From Candidatus Woesearchaeota archaeon CG10_big_fil_rev_8_21_14_0_10_37_12 (lineage in GTDB: Archaea > Nanobdellota > Nanobdellia > Woesearchaeales > ARS49): a stretch of DNA of 64,000 nucleotides. Location: assembly GCA_002762795.1 (NCBI GenBank), contig PCYA01000018.1, positions 44,163 to 108,162 of the forward strand. The letters run 5' to 3'. Below are positions 8,050 through 19,827 of the stretch, piece by piece. Both the position numbers and the translations under genes were made by a program. The number at the start of each line of letters is the position of its first letter. Within the stretch, counting starts at the first letter, position 1. The notes under the pieces were generated by a model, which did no database searches, was not told the DNA's origin, and was given only the letters and a program-made list of their open reading frames with translations.

Positions 8050-8074
8050 TACCTTTAATACTAATGGTGATAGT

Positions 8075-8536
8075 ATGTTCATTAACTACAAAAAATTAGA
8101 CATTTACCATATGGCGCATCACTTTGTGTTGGAAACGTACAAGCTCTTGGAAGCTTTCCCTGCCATGGAAGCCAATAACCTAACCTCCCAACTAAGACGT
8201 GCAACCACATGCCTTCCGTTAAATATTGCTGAAGGCAGAGGTGCACGTTCAAACAAAATATTTCTAAATTATTGCATTTTTTGCTACAGATCTTGTTTAG
8301 AAGTTGAAGCTTGTTTATTGCTTGCAAAAGATCGTCACTACATAACAGAAATCCAATACGATAACCACTTCGAAAGATTAACTCATTTTATCAGAAAACT
8401 CTATCGCTACATGCAATACTTAGAAAGCAAAATAGGAGATAGAAAAACAGACAAAACAATGTGGTATAGACACGAAAAGTGGAAAGTTGAACAAGATAGG
8501 AATATGAAAGGGGAAGACATGGGAAGTTTGTGTTAG
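8075..8536 (+). CDS. Four-helix-bundle protein (23S rRNA IVS-protein family)
   Basis: The 153-residue protein fits the S23/IVS four-helix-bundle family, small pentameric proteins found in bacteria and DPANN archaea, whose role is unknown. Diagnostic stretches are the opening KKLDIYHMAHHFVLETYKL, then LTSQLRRATTCLPLNIAEG and the late helix with LTHFIRKLYRYMQYL. It starts 26 bases after tRNA-Leu with a GGTGAT site before the ATG, so it may be read from the tRNA promoter. The last 35 residues are charged and probably disordered. Confidence 0.85.
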   Translation: MFINYKKLDIYHMAHHFVLETYKLLEAFPAMEANNLTSQLRRATTCLPLNIAEGRGARSNKIFLNYCIFCYRSCLEVEACLLLAKDRHYITEIQYDNHFERLTHFIRKLYRYMQYLESKIGDRKTDKTMWYRHEKWKVEQDRNMKGEDMGSLC

Positions 8537-8537
8537 T

Positions 8538-9179
8538 TTATATTACATCTAGCTCTCTTGCTATTTTTAGCATTTCCTGAGTATCAGTATCGCGGATACA
8601 TTCTTGGGCTTGTTCCCAAAATAAGTGTTGTGTTTTGGCCCACTCAGAATATTTTTGTTTGGCGAGTTTAGTATAGAAGTAAGTTCCTTCATCAATAAAT
8701 TTGTTCTTTGCAAGAATTCTATGAACATGCTCTTCAAAATCAATTCTATTCTCAGTTATGTACTTGCTACTGAATAAAACAAGTGTTGTTGGCAATACTT
8801 TAAATAAACTATCAGCATCACTTATTGCTTTTGCTTCATTTGATATGTTGAGATTTCGTTCAAAAGTGTTTGCAGCGAGAACAATGTTTTCGATTTTTAT
8901 AACTTCTTCCTCACTATAACTACATTCATCAAGTAACTTCGCGCGATATTCTTTTGCATCTTCTGGTTTTGAATCTGATTTAACAATATAATTCAAATCA
9001 TGAACTAGTGCTGCGCTTTCAACAAGAAATAAATCAGCGTTAAGTTCTTCTGCAAAAATAAGTGATTTTCTTCGCACAAATTCTATATGGTGCCATCCGT
9101 GAAATAGTAGTTTATCTTTGTTTTCAAAATAAACTTTTTTGAGGTTTTCTTTTAGTTTTTGTAATTTATCTTTTTGCAT
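8538..9179 (-). CDS. HD-domain phosphohydrolase
   Basis: The 213-residue protein carries the metal site of HD phosphohydrolases: HGWHHIEFV near residue 28, AALVHDLNY near residue 80 (the HD pair), and an AISDADSLF Asp near residue 125. Family members hydrolyse nucleotides or cyclic nucleotides, or act on tRNA. The substrate cannot be told here. It converges with the four-helix gene (one base between stops) and lies just downstream of the 23S gene on the same strand, where read-through transcription is possible. Confidence 0.82.
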   Translation of the reverse strand: MQKDKLQKLKENLKKVYFENKDKLLFHGWHHIEFVRRKSLIFAEELNADLFLVESAALVHDLNYIVKSDSKPEDAKEYRAKLLDECSYSEEEVIKIENIVLAANTFERNLNISNEAKAISDADSLFKVLPTTLVLFSSKYITENRIDFEEHVHRILAKNKFIDEGTYFYTKLAKQKYSEWAKTQHLFWEQAQECIRDTDTQEMLKIARELDVI

Positions 9180-9232
9180 TAGAAATCAAAGTTCACACTA
9201 TGTATTAAATAATTTCTAAAAATTAAAAATAA

Positions 9233-9249
9233 GACCAATCATAGTTAGC
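9233..9249 (-). repeat. 3' arm of the 23S precursor processing stem
   Basis: The 17 bases here are complementary to 12203-12219 (GCTAACTATGATCGGTC) with one G-U pair. The arms flank the 23S gene and would form the long stem cut by the archaeal splicing endonuclease during maturation. Confidence 0.7.
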
Positions 9250-9255
9250 AATGAA

Positions 9256-12190
<2,935 letters not shown>

Positions 12191-12202
12191 GCTTATTCCA
12201 AA

Positions 12203-12219
12203 GCTAACTATGATCGGTC
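12203..12219 (-). repeat. 5' arm of the 23S precursor processing stem
   Basis: Partner of 9233-9249; see that entry. It lies between the 23S 5' end and tRNA-Ala in the spacer. Confidence 0.7.
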
Positions 12220-12325
12220 TCATTAAAATGAATCTGATCTCAAGGATACATTTTTTGACCTTTCATCAACAATTTTCATTGTTGATAATTTCACGATATT
12301 TGTGAATGTGATTTTTGGTTTCGCA

Positions 12326-12399
12326 TGGACGCTGCGAGATTCGAACTCGCGGCCCCTCGCTTGCAAAGCGAGTGCTCTACCAGGCTGAGCTAAGCGCCC
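12326..12399 (-). tRNA. tRNA-Ala (TGC) in the rRNA spacer
   Basis: The 74-base gene has a GGGCGCT acceptor paired with AGCGTCC, discriminator A, anticodon arm CTCGC-TTTGCAA-GCGAG, giving anticodon TGC, and a GTTCGAAT T-loop. No intron is present. tRNA-Ala between 16S and 23S is the standard arrangement in many archaea. The flanking spacer (12400-12480) contains a further stem built on GTAAGCAGT-type repeats. Confidence 0.97.
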
Positions 12400-12539
12400 A
12401 AACAGTAGGCGGCAAGTAGTAAGCAGTTGACAGTTTGTATCTGTGAACTGCATACTGTTTTACTGCTTACGTTTATGATAATAAAAGAGAAAGTACCTTA
12501 TTTCAATTCAATTGTGTTTTTTCTTTAAAAAAGAAAAAA

Positions 12540-14008
<1,469 letters not shown>

Positions 14009-14401
14009 GTTAGAAAACAAAATTGTTTTTCTTTGCAGAGGTTATTTTTGGACTATATTCGAAGAAACCTAACGCAGTGTTAGGAGCCGTTAATTGCCGT
14101 GATAAATGTTTGGTTTATTTTACGGCAATTACTGTTCGGAAAAATTAACTAATTTTGTTAATCACTTAATTTTTCCGTTACTTCGCGTTCCCATTTGTAG
14201 AATTATTCTACATAACCACTTATGGTCGCAATCGTATTTTTATTAATATAGAATTGACTTAAGGTACTTCCTCATACTCAACTTTGTTGAGCACTCATTC
14301 TATGAGCTTATTTTGCCCTCCTCAGTTTTCCCGAGGATTTGTAGAAGTTTTGCCGGAACATTTACCGACTTGGAGATGATTTTATTGAGGAAAAGGGGGT
14401 C
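14009..14401 (-). other. rRNA operon leader with several stem-loops
   Basis: I see no gene here. The leader contains perfect stems: CCTAAC/GTTAGG (14068-14084), AATTGCCGT/ACGGCAATT (14092-14130), GGAAAAATTAA/TTAATTTTTCC (14138-14176), TGTAGAAT/ATTCTACA around 14200, and CTCAAC/GTTGAG near 14280. Some probably serve 16S precursor folding or processing. Confidence 0.6.
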
Positions 14402-14411
14402 ATATTTAAAG
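14402..14411 (-). promoter_or_regulatory. Probable TATA box of the rRNA operon
   Basis: The minus strand reads CTTTAAATATG here, the strongest TATA-like element upstream of 16S, and it lies downstream of the fragment gene at 14445. Initiation about 25 bases further would give a leader of roughly 370 bases. Not proven. Confidence 0.4.
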
Positions 14412-14444
14412 CTTTCTGTCGAACTTCACTTTATTTTTTTCGTA

Positions 14445-14744
14445 TTACACAAACGACGTATTCGGATTTTTTCGCTTTATCAACTTGTTTGTTTGCATTA
14501 ACCCATCATACCATGCAACAAATTCAAAGTCGATTTGTTCTATTAATAATTTAAATTCTTCTGGCGAGATAAATTTGTATTTATTTGGTTGATATAATTT
14601 GATTTTTTTCCCTGAATCATGGACGAGCAATGTTAAGTTTTCTTGTAGTAATTGTTTTGATATGTTGATTAGTTTCTTTTCATAAATTGTTGTATGCAGA
14701 TGCCATAATGGGGCTGTTTGGAAGTTTGTATTTATGTTTGATTC
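14445..14744 (-). pseudogene. C-terminal fragment of a methyltransferase-like protein
   Basis: The frame is open for 99 codons but has no good ATG. It reads ESNINTNFQTAPLWHLH, then TIYEKKLINISKQLLQENL, TLLVHDSGKKIKLYQ, KYKFISPEEFKLLIEQ and IDFEFVAWYDG, and ends with a lysine/asparagine-rich tail. The SPEEFKLLIEQIDFEFVAWYDG end looks like the last helix and strand of small class I SAM methyltransferases. The SAM-binding part is missing and a stop lies directly upstream, so it is most likely a decayed remnant. A short gene starting at TTG 14630 is the alternative. Confidence 0.4.
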
Positions 14745-14780
14745 TTACGGTTAACTTTAAACTGTTTGCTAAGAACGAAT

Positions 14781-14882
14781 TTATCTTCCTGCTCGCTTAC
14801 GTTTCTCTTTCTTCATGCGCTTTCGCTGCCATTTCCAGCGCATTTGCCGTTTTTTCTTCCAACGTCGAGAACTTCTTTTCAT
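14781..14882 (-). CDS. rpl41e: Large ribosomal subunit protein eL41
   Basis: The 33-residue, almost entirely basic peptide starts MKRSSRRWKKKRQMRWKW and continues QRKRMKKEKRKRAGR. It aligns with the Pyrococcus-type L41e pattern (MKRRP-x-KWKKK...MRWKW-x-KKR), with conserved Trp-Lys-Lys-Lys and Met-Arg-Trp-Lys-Trp blocks. eL41 is the shortest ribosomal protein, a single helix at the subunit interface. GTTTATAAAC at about 14904-14913 is a TATA box correctly placed for a leaderless transcript starting at the ATG. It is too short for ordinary gene calling. Confidence 0.85.
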   Translation of the reverse strand: MKRSSRRWKKKRQMRWKWQRKRMKKEKRKRAGR

Positions 14883-15012
14883 TTACGTACTTGGCAAAAG
14901 GGGCTGTTTATAAACATTGCGCTTCTGAAAGAGAGCAGTGTTTAAAACTGAAAACTCAGTTAATACTGTTTGCAGGGTAAATATTATATATTATTAGCAA
15001 GCATTTTTTTTT

Positions 15013-15429
15013 ATGGCGATTGAAAAAAAAGAGTCACGTTTCTCTGCTGAAGGGGCAAATTATGCAGGGGTGTTACGTGGGTTATCCAGAGAGCTTCCTC
15101 CTGAAAGAAGAGAGAAACGTCCTGATAGGTATGAGTATGAAGTAACCTGTGTTGCACCGTCTGGCTTGGAGGTTACTATTGCAAGCGATAATTATCAGTC
15201 TGCACTTGATGATGCAGCAAAAACTGTAGACTGTCCTTCAACAGAAGTTGTTGTAACAAGAATAAAAGCAACAGCAGTATATGTTGACAGAAAACTTATT
15301 CCAGATCCTGAACCTGAGGGAGAGCCAGTAAGTTTTTTAGGAGGTTTGCTAGCAAGATTGGCTGGAATGAAGGTTGTTAATGGAAGAGCGTATGGTTCTG
15401 ACCAATTTCGGTATAAGGGTCAAGAGTAA
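15013..15429 (+). CDS. Hypothetical protein
   Basis: The 138-residue protein is not recognised. It has a charged N-terminus with RELPPERREKRPDRYEYEV, a central beta-rich part (YEVTCVAPSGLEVTIAS, VVVTRIKATAVYVDRKL) and a proline/glutamate stretch (PDPEPEGEP) before a short C-terminal segment. No signal peptide is visible. A TATA-like TATTATATATTATT ends about 18-25 bases upstream, so the message is probably leaderless. It lies between eL41 (opposite strand) and tRNA-Glu. Confidence 0.6.
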   Translation: MAIEKKESRFSAEGANYAGVLRGLSRELPPERREKRPDRYEYEVTCVAPSGLEVTIASDNYQSALDDAAKTVDCPSTEVVVTRIKATAVYVDRKLIPDPEPEGEPVSFLGGLLARLAGMKVVNGRAYGSDQFRYKGQE

Positions 15430-15478
15430 TTAAAAACAACACTTTTTTAAACAGATTATTTTAATCAAAATTTTATTC

Positions 15479-15569
15479 GCCGAAGTAGTATAGTCCGGTC
15501 AAGTATGCGAGGCTTTCGTGGTTATACCAAAGAGACCTTGAAACCCGGGTTCGAATCCCGGCTTCGGCA
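15479..15569 (+). tRNA. tRNA-Glu (TTC) with a 16-base intron
   Basis: Acceptor GCCGAAG pairs with CTTCGGC; discriminator A at 15569; T-arm CCGGG-TTCGAAT-CCCGG. The anticodon stem CGAGG/CCTTG encloses CTTTCG, a 16-base insert (15519-15534) and a final A. The insert sits at the canonical position 37/38 and forms a perfect BHB: CTTT with AAAG, bulges CGT and AGA, and an inner GGT/ACC hairpin. Splicing gives loop CTTTCGA with anticodon TTC. Confidence 0.95.
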
Positions 15570-15680
15570 TACAAAGTATGGCGAAGACGGAACGAGAAAA
15601 CGTTGTTTTCTCTCCTTCGGCTTCGGCATTACGAAGTTATGACGAAAAGAAAAACATTTTTTGTTTTTCTGCTTCGGCAT
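15561..15680 (+). repeat. Stem-loop series carrying three copies of the tRNA-Glu 3' end
   Basis: The ten-base sequence GCTTCGGCAT occurs at 15561-15570 (end of tRNA-Glu), 15620-15629 and 15671-15680. Between copies lie perfect stems GAGAAAAC-GTT-GTTTTCTC (15594-15612) and AGAAAAAC/GTTTTTCT (15648-15670). The tRNA end can also pair with the sequence just after it: CTTCGGCATAC-AAA-GTATGGCGAAG, one mismatch. A further stem GGAGGGTT/AACCCTCC (15728-15755) lies just 3' of tRNA-Ile on the other strand. Confidence 0.7.
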
Positions 15681-15756
15681 TTTAAACTGCAAACTTTTTA
15701 CTGTTTACTTCAAGAGAAAATAATAAGGAGGGTTTCGCCAATGCTCAACCCTCCGA

Positions 15757-15870
15757 TGGGCCCGAGGAGATTTGAACTCCCGACCACTGGTGGGCTTAGT
15801 TCTTGTTGGCTTTTTGTTTCCAGCAAGTGTCATATAAGACCAGCGCTCCACCAGACTAAGCTACAGGCCC
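15757..15870 (-). tRNA. tRNA-Ile (TAT) with a 40-base intron
   Basis: Acceptor GGGCCTG pairs with CGGGCCC; discriminator A; T-arm with GTTCAAAT. The anticodon stem CTGGT (15843-15839) pairs with ACCAG (15791-15787). The loop reads CTTATA, the insert (15832-15793), then C. Splicing gives CTTATAC with anticodon TAT. The BHB is canonical: CTTA with TAAG, bulges TAT and CCC. The UAU anticodon is rare in archaea, which normally read AUA with agmatidine-modified CAU; Nanoarchaeum and Korarchaeum are known exceptions. Confidence 0.92.
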
Positions 15871-15957
15871 AATAATTGGTTTTTTGATTCATTTTTAAAT
15901 GTTTTCAGTGTGTTGTGTAACCAATAGAGGTTAAGTTTTGGTTCTCTGAGCTCTGGC

Positions 15958-16614
15958 TTATTTCCTTGTTATCAACTGTTTGATGCAAGTAAATGCTCTT
16001 GGTGCATCTTTTGATTTTAGAATAAATGTTAGTTCTGTTAATGTTGAGACGATTTCTATTGTGTTTATGTCTTCCCATGTTAGTTCTCTTGTTACTAAAT
16101 AAAAGAATCCTGGCGTGTCGAGAAAATCGAGCGGTATTGTTATTGTGAGTGCGCTGAGGTCATCAATGATGTGTGTTACTGTGTCTTTTTTGAATTTGTT
16201 CAAAACTGATTTTTTGTGTTTTTGATTGGTTATGATTGTTATTTCGTAAATACCGTGTGTTAGTGTTAGAAAGTCTCCTCTTGGAAGGTCTACCAGTTCT
16301 GGCAGTTGTTTTGTTGCTTCAATGTTTTGCTTGTTTTTTTCAACAGTGATCTCGACTAAACCGTCACGGATGATTAGATCGCATTGCTCGTTGAATTTTA
16401 GTGTTTTGACAAAGGCAGTTTCTAGTTTTTCGTTCATTCTGCGCAATGCCATCATAACTGCTGCATGTGTTACTGGTTTGTTGAGTTCTTTTTCTACTTC
16501 GTTGAGAATGTTGTCTGCAAGTGCTCCGTAATTGATGATTCCTTTTGTGAGTGCTTCCTGCAAAAATGGACGTTGTTTGACGATTTTTTCTACAATGTGG
16601 GCTACAGTTACCAT
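15958..16614 (-). CDS. Conserved archaeal regulator-like protein (helical N-terminus, ACT-like C-terminus)
   Basis: The 218-residue protein begins MVTVAHIVEKIVKQRPFLQEAL, a helical stretch with the look of a winged-helix module (to about residue 85, ALRRMNEKLE). Two alpha-beta repeats resembling ACT ligand-binding domains follow (GIYEITIITNQKH...; NTIEIVSTLTELTFILKSKDA). I choose ATG 16614 because TTTATAAA at 16637-16644 is about 27 bases upstream; an ATG seven codons earlier falls inside that box region. ACT domains usually bind amino acids. The function is inferred only from fold-like appearance. Confidence 0.65.
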   Translation of the reverse strand: MVTVAHIVEKIVKQRPFLQEALTKGIINYGALADNILNEVEKELNKPVTHAAVMMALRRMNEKLETAFVKTLKFNEQCDLIIRDGLVEITVEKNKQNIEATKQLPELVDLPRGDFLTLTHGIYEITIITNQKHKKSVLNKFKKDTVTHIIDDLSALTITIPLDFLDTPGFFYLVTRELTWEDINTIEIVSTLTELTFILKSKDAPRAFTCIKQLITRK

Positions 16615-16737
16615 ACTAAAAAAAGACTTAACCAAGTTTATAAATTTTGTTATTTTGATAACAGAAAGTTATTTTTGTTTTATCCAGTTTATTGAGATAT
16701 GAGTGATTCTAATTGTTAAAAGAAAAAATAATGCAAT

Positions 16738-16950
16738 TCAGACTTTTTTTCGAATTAGTCTTTGGTTCAGCATTTTTTTAGGGGATTCCAATCAAGTTCC
16801 AACGAATAGGAATATTTTGCCAAAGACTAAAAAATACCAATATTTCAAATTACTAATGGGAAAAGTAAGAATAGCACCACTAAATAATGCCATTCCAATT
16901 CCTCCTAAACTTCTTCCCCAGAATCGTTTATTTGAATACAGTTGATAAGG
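16738..16950 (-). pseudogene. Remnant of a small membrane protein with an internal stop
   Basis: The only content seen between 16636 and 16956. The minus frame reads YSNKRFWGRSLGGIGMALF, SGAILTFPISNLKYWYFLVF, GKIFLFVGT, then TGA, then LESPKKMLNQRLIRKKV and a second TGA. The two hydrophobic stretches and a basic tail look like a genuine small membrane protein in which a Trp codon became TGA. There is no ATG at the expected start. It directly follows tRNA-Gly. An 11-base inverted repeat TTAGTCTTTGG/CCAAAGACTAA also lies inside. Confidence 0.4.
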
Positions 16951-16956
16951 TATCAA

Positions 16957-17027
16957 TGCGCTCGCCGGGAATTGAACCCGGTCCCCAACGTTGGCAACGT
17001 TGTATCATACCACTAGACTACGAGCGC
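16957..17027 (-). tRNA. tRNA-Gly (GCC)
   Basis: The 71-base gene has acceptor GCGCTCG/CGAGCGC, discriminator A, D-arm TAGTCTAGTGGTATGATA, anticodon arm CAACG-TTGCCAA-CGTTG, and T-arm CCGGG-TTCAATT-CCCGG. No intron. Confidence 0.97.
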
Positions 17028-17085
17028 TTATTTATTATTTTTTTAGATCTGAACCCGCTCTTTAAAAAGTTTGCGAGACTGTAAC

Positions 17086-18402
17086 CTAAGAAACAGAAAC
17101 CAATTCTCTTTCTTCAAAAGGTCCAGCTATAGCGATAGCTGGATTTACAAAATATTTGTTTGCAACATATTGCACTTCTGCGCTTGTTACTTCGTCAATT
17201 AATTTTGGATAATTAATGTCGTGTTCGTAACCTAGTCCTTGGATTTCGTATAATGCCAGGTAATTTGCTTGATCTTTTGTTTTTTGATGGTCTAAAAAGT
17301 AAAACCCTTTGAGTTTTTGTTTGACCATTGCAAGTTCTTCTTCGCTTACTTTTTCATTGCGCAATAGTTCAACTTGTTCTGTAATGCCTCCTAGTGCTTG
17401 GTCTTTGACGTCTCCTCTGCTCATCATTGTAATTTTCATAAAGCCTGTGCTGCGAACGCTTGGCGTAATTGCATATGCTGTGTATGCTAGTGCTCGTTTG
17501 TCTCGTAATTCATAGAATAATCTGCTTCCTGATCCTGCTCCTAGGATGTTGCTTGATAATTTTAATGCGGGGAAATCTTCGTGTGTTGCAGGGATTAGCT
17601 GGTATCCTTGGTTGATGTAGAAGCTTTCTATGTTCATTTGTTTTGTTTGAACAGTCTTCTTTGATCTCTGTGGCAAAAATGTTGTTTGTTCTCGTATTCT
17701 TGTTGATTGCATGTTTCTGAACAAAGAGTGTATTGCGTTAACAGTGCTTTTTTCGCGAATGTTTCCTGCAACAGCGATTACAATATTGTTCGGAGCATAC
17801 CATTGTTTATAATATTTAACAAGGTCTTCATGAGTTATTTTTTCAATTGTTTCTTTGTAGCCTGCGGGAGGGTGTTGGTATGGGTGTCCTTGGTAGAATG
17901 TTGTCATAAATACTTCCTCGATAACACTGTTTGGCTGGTCTTTTTTTGCTTCGATTTCTCCGAGAATCAACTTTCTTTCGCGTTCAATTTCTTCTGTATC
18001 GAATGTTGGGTTTAATATTACATCTTGGAGTATTTCGAGTGCTGTGCTTATGCTGTCGCTTGGGATTTCAATGATTATTTCGCTGTATTCTACAAATGTT
18101 TTTGCTTCAATTGTTCCTCCTGCTTCTTCAATTTCTTTGGTGATTTGGTCTCTGGTTCTTTTTGTTGTTCCTGCGAGAATCATTCTGTTTGTGAAGCTGC
18201 CCAGTCCATGTTTTTCTCCGTCTGTAGCAATGCTTTTTTTAACCAGAAGATCTATTGCTGTCATTCCTGTGTCTGGGTTTTGTTTAAGTAAAAGTGTGAG
18301 TCCGTTGCCAAATACATATTTGCTTCCTGCTTCTGTATGTTCTTCATATTGAATCGTAGTGCAGCCAGCAAGTAAAACCAATAATATCAGAATCTTTTTC
18401 AT
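17086..18402 (-). CDS. M16-family peptidase-like lipoprotein lacking the zinc motif
   Basis: The 438-residue protein has the two-domain M16B (processing-peptidase) architecture and a lipoprotein signal (LLVLLAGCTT). Where M16 enzymes carry HxxEH, this one reads GLGSFTNRMILAG, so both zinc histidines and the glutamate are gone. The downstream EIEAKKDQPNSVIEEV region keeps the fold. The C-terminal domain has the usual QGYQLIPATHEDFPAL and RLFYELRDKRALAY stretches. Such inactive subunits pair with an active one (mitochondrial MPP alpha/beta is the known model). Its start overlaps the stop of the active M16 gene by four bases, so the two are an operon and probably a heterodimer outside the cell. 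Confidence 0.88.
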   Translation of the reverse strand: MKKILILLVLLAGCTTIQYEEHTEAGSKYVFGNGLTLLLKQNPDTGMTAIDLLVKKSIATDGEKHGLGSFTNRMILAGTTKRTRDQITKEIEEAGGTIEAKTFVEYSEIIIEIPSDSISTALEILQDVILNPTFDTEEIERERKLILGEIEAKKDQPNSVIEEVFMTTFYQGHPYQHPPAGYKETIEKITHEDLVKYYKQWYAPNNIVIAVAGNIREKSTVNAIHSLFRNMQSTRIREQTTFLPQRSKKTVQTKQMNIESFYINQGYQLIPATHEDFPALKLSSNILGAGSGSRLFYELRDKRALAYTAYAITPSVRSTGFMKITMMSRGDVKDQALGGITEQVELLRNEKVSEEELAMVKQKLKGFYFLDHQKTKDQANYLALYEIQGLGYEHDINYPKLIDEVTSAEVQYVANKYFVNPAIAIAGPFEERELVSVS

Positions 18403-19757
18403 ATTTTTGGTTTTACCTCGTAAAGAGTGTATCCTTTGAAATAATTATTTGCAACGCGTTGGATGTCTTTTGCTGTTACTTTGTTTATGTTTTCTATGAA
18501 TGTGCTGTACTCGTGAATGTTTCCGTCTATCCATGCGTTTCCGATGTCAAATCCTATTTGGAAAACTTCTTCGTGTGATTTTAGTCTTTCTGCTTTGATG
18601 ATTGTTTTTGCTTTTTTCAGTTCTTCCTCACCAACAGTTTCTGTTTTGAATCTTTCTAACTGTAAGAGCACTTCTGCTTTTGCTGCTGATGTTTTTTCAG
18701 GTTCTACGATAATGATTGTTTCAAATGCTCCTAGTTCGTTAAGTGCGTAATAATTGCTTTTTCCGCTTACAATGAGATGTTTTTCTTTTTTGATTTCTTT
18801 TTGTAGTCTTGAGCTTTCTCCTTCTGAAAAAATCGTGTTTAGTAAAATAGCAGCGTATTTATCTTTGTGTGAAGCTTCTGGCATGGTGTATCCTATTGCG
18901 ATGTATGTGTTGCCTACATTTTTTTTGCTTGTTGCGTATTTTGGTGTCGTGTTTGGCAGTTGTACTGGTCTGATTTGTTTTGGCAGTTCTTTTGGTTTGA
19001 AGTCTTTGAATGCATCTTGTACTTTTGCAATGGTTTCTTCTTTGTTTATGTTTCCTGCAATTATAATGTTCATGTTGTTTGGAACATACCAGGTGTTGTA
19101 AAATTCCTGCAATGGTTCTTTGTTCGCTGCTGCTTCTATTGTTTCTTTGTATCCGATGATTGGGTGTTTGTATGGGTGTTCATCAACTAGTAATGATGTG
19201 AATTTTTCGTCAAGGTATTGTTCTGGGTTGCTGTCTACAAGTCTTTGTTCTTCAAAAATGACTTCTTTTTCTTTTTGTATTTCTGTTTCATCAAATAATG
19301 GGTTGAATAGTAAGTCTGTCATGTATGGGAATATTTCCTCAAATTTGTCTGCTGGTACTGTAACAAAGTAGGTTGTCCAGTCAAGGGAGGTCATTGCGTT
19401 AAGGTCTCCTCCGAGTGATTCTACTTTTTTGTGGAAGCTGCCTACAGGTTGTGTTGCTGTTCCTTTAAACCAGATGTGTTCAAAGATGTGTGCAATTCCT
19501 TTGTATTCCAGAGGTTCGTCTTTTCCTCCTGCGTGTACCCAGAATTGGATTGTTACAAGGGGTATTGATGGAATTTCTTTGACAGTTACTGTTAATCCAT
19601 TTTCAAGAACAACTGGTTCAACTTTCTGGTCAAGTGCAGTGTATGGCACGTTTACTAATCCTAACGGGTTGTACCAAAAGCTTGCAATAGTTATTGCTAA
19701 AATAATTACTACAAAGATAGCTAATAAGCTATTGTTTATCCTCTTTTTTCGTCCCAT
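18399..19757 (-). CDS. Membrane-anchored M16-family zinc peptidase (catalytic subunit)
   Basis: A basic N-terminus and one membrane segment (SLLAIFVVIILAITIASFW, about 10-28) are followed by an M16 peptidase. The inverted zinc motif HIFEH (in GIAHIFEHIWFKGT, near residue 90) is intact, and the distal glutamate lies in the E-rich segment about 75 residues on (VIFEEQRLV). A second M16 domain follows (GNTYIAIGYTMPEA..., SSRLQKEIKKEKHL). The catalytic domain would face outward. TTTAAATA at about 19781-19788 gives a leaderless start. It is the first gene of a two-gene operon with the inactive partner. Confidence 0.9.
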   Translation of the reverse strand: MGRKKRINNSLLAIFVVIILAITIASFWYNPLGLVNVPYTALDQKVEPVVLENGLTVTVKEIPSIPLVTIQFWVHAGGKDEPLEYKGIAHIFEHIWFKGTATQPVGSFHKKVESLGGDLNAMTSLDWTTYFVTVPADKFEEIFPYMTDLLFNPLFDETEIQKEKEVIFEEQRLVDSNPEQYLDEKFTSLLVDEHPYKHPIIGYKETIEAAANKEPLQEFYNTWYVPNNMNIIIAGNINKEETIAKVQDAFKDFKPKELPKQIRPVQLPNTTPKYATSKKNVGNTYIAIGYTMPEASHKDKYAAILLNTIFSEGESSRLQKEIKKEKHLIVSGKSNYYALNELGAFETIIIVEPEKTSAAKAEVLLQLERFKTETVGEEELKKAKTIIKAERLKSHEEVFQIGFDIGNAWIDGNIHEYSTFIENINKVTAKDIQRVANNYFKGYTLYEVKPKI

Positions 19758-19827
19758 TGATGGGATTAAGAAGCTCTGTTAGATATTTAAATGTTTGGAA
19801 GAAAGAAAAAATAAAATTTAATTCTCT

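Noticed and set aside
7792..8058. An 88-codon frame starting right after the oxidase gene
   Set aside because: Its second half is the tRNA-Leu gene with its intron; the peptide is a random basic sequence.
9180..9255. 5S rRNA gene downstream of 23S
   Set aside because: The spacer is only about 75 bases, AT-rich, and shows no 5S sequence or fold.
14687..14980. A 97-codon hydrophobic frame on the plus strand
   Set aside because: It is the antisense of eL41 and of the methyltransferase fragment; no plus-strand promoter is seen.
15561..15680. Integrated element with att sites at tRNA-Glu
   Set aside because: The repeats are only ten bases, lie within 120 bases, and no integrase is nearby.
16738..16950. 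UGA recoded as an amino acid in the small membrane protein
   Set aside because: TGA serves as the normal stop in many genes here (for example the ATGA overlaps), so a nonsense mutation is simpler.
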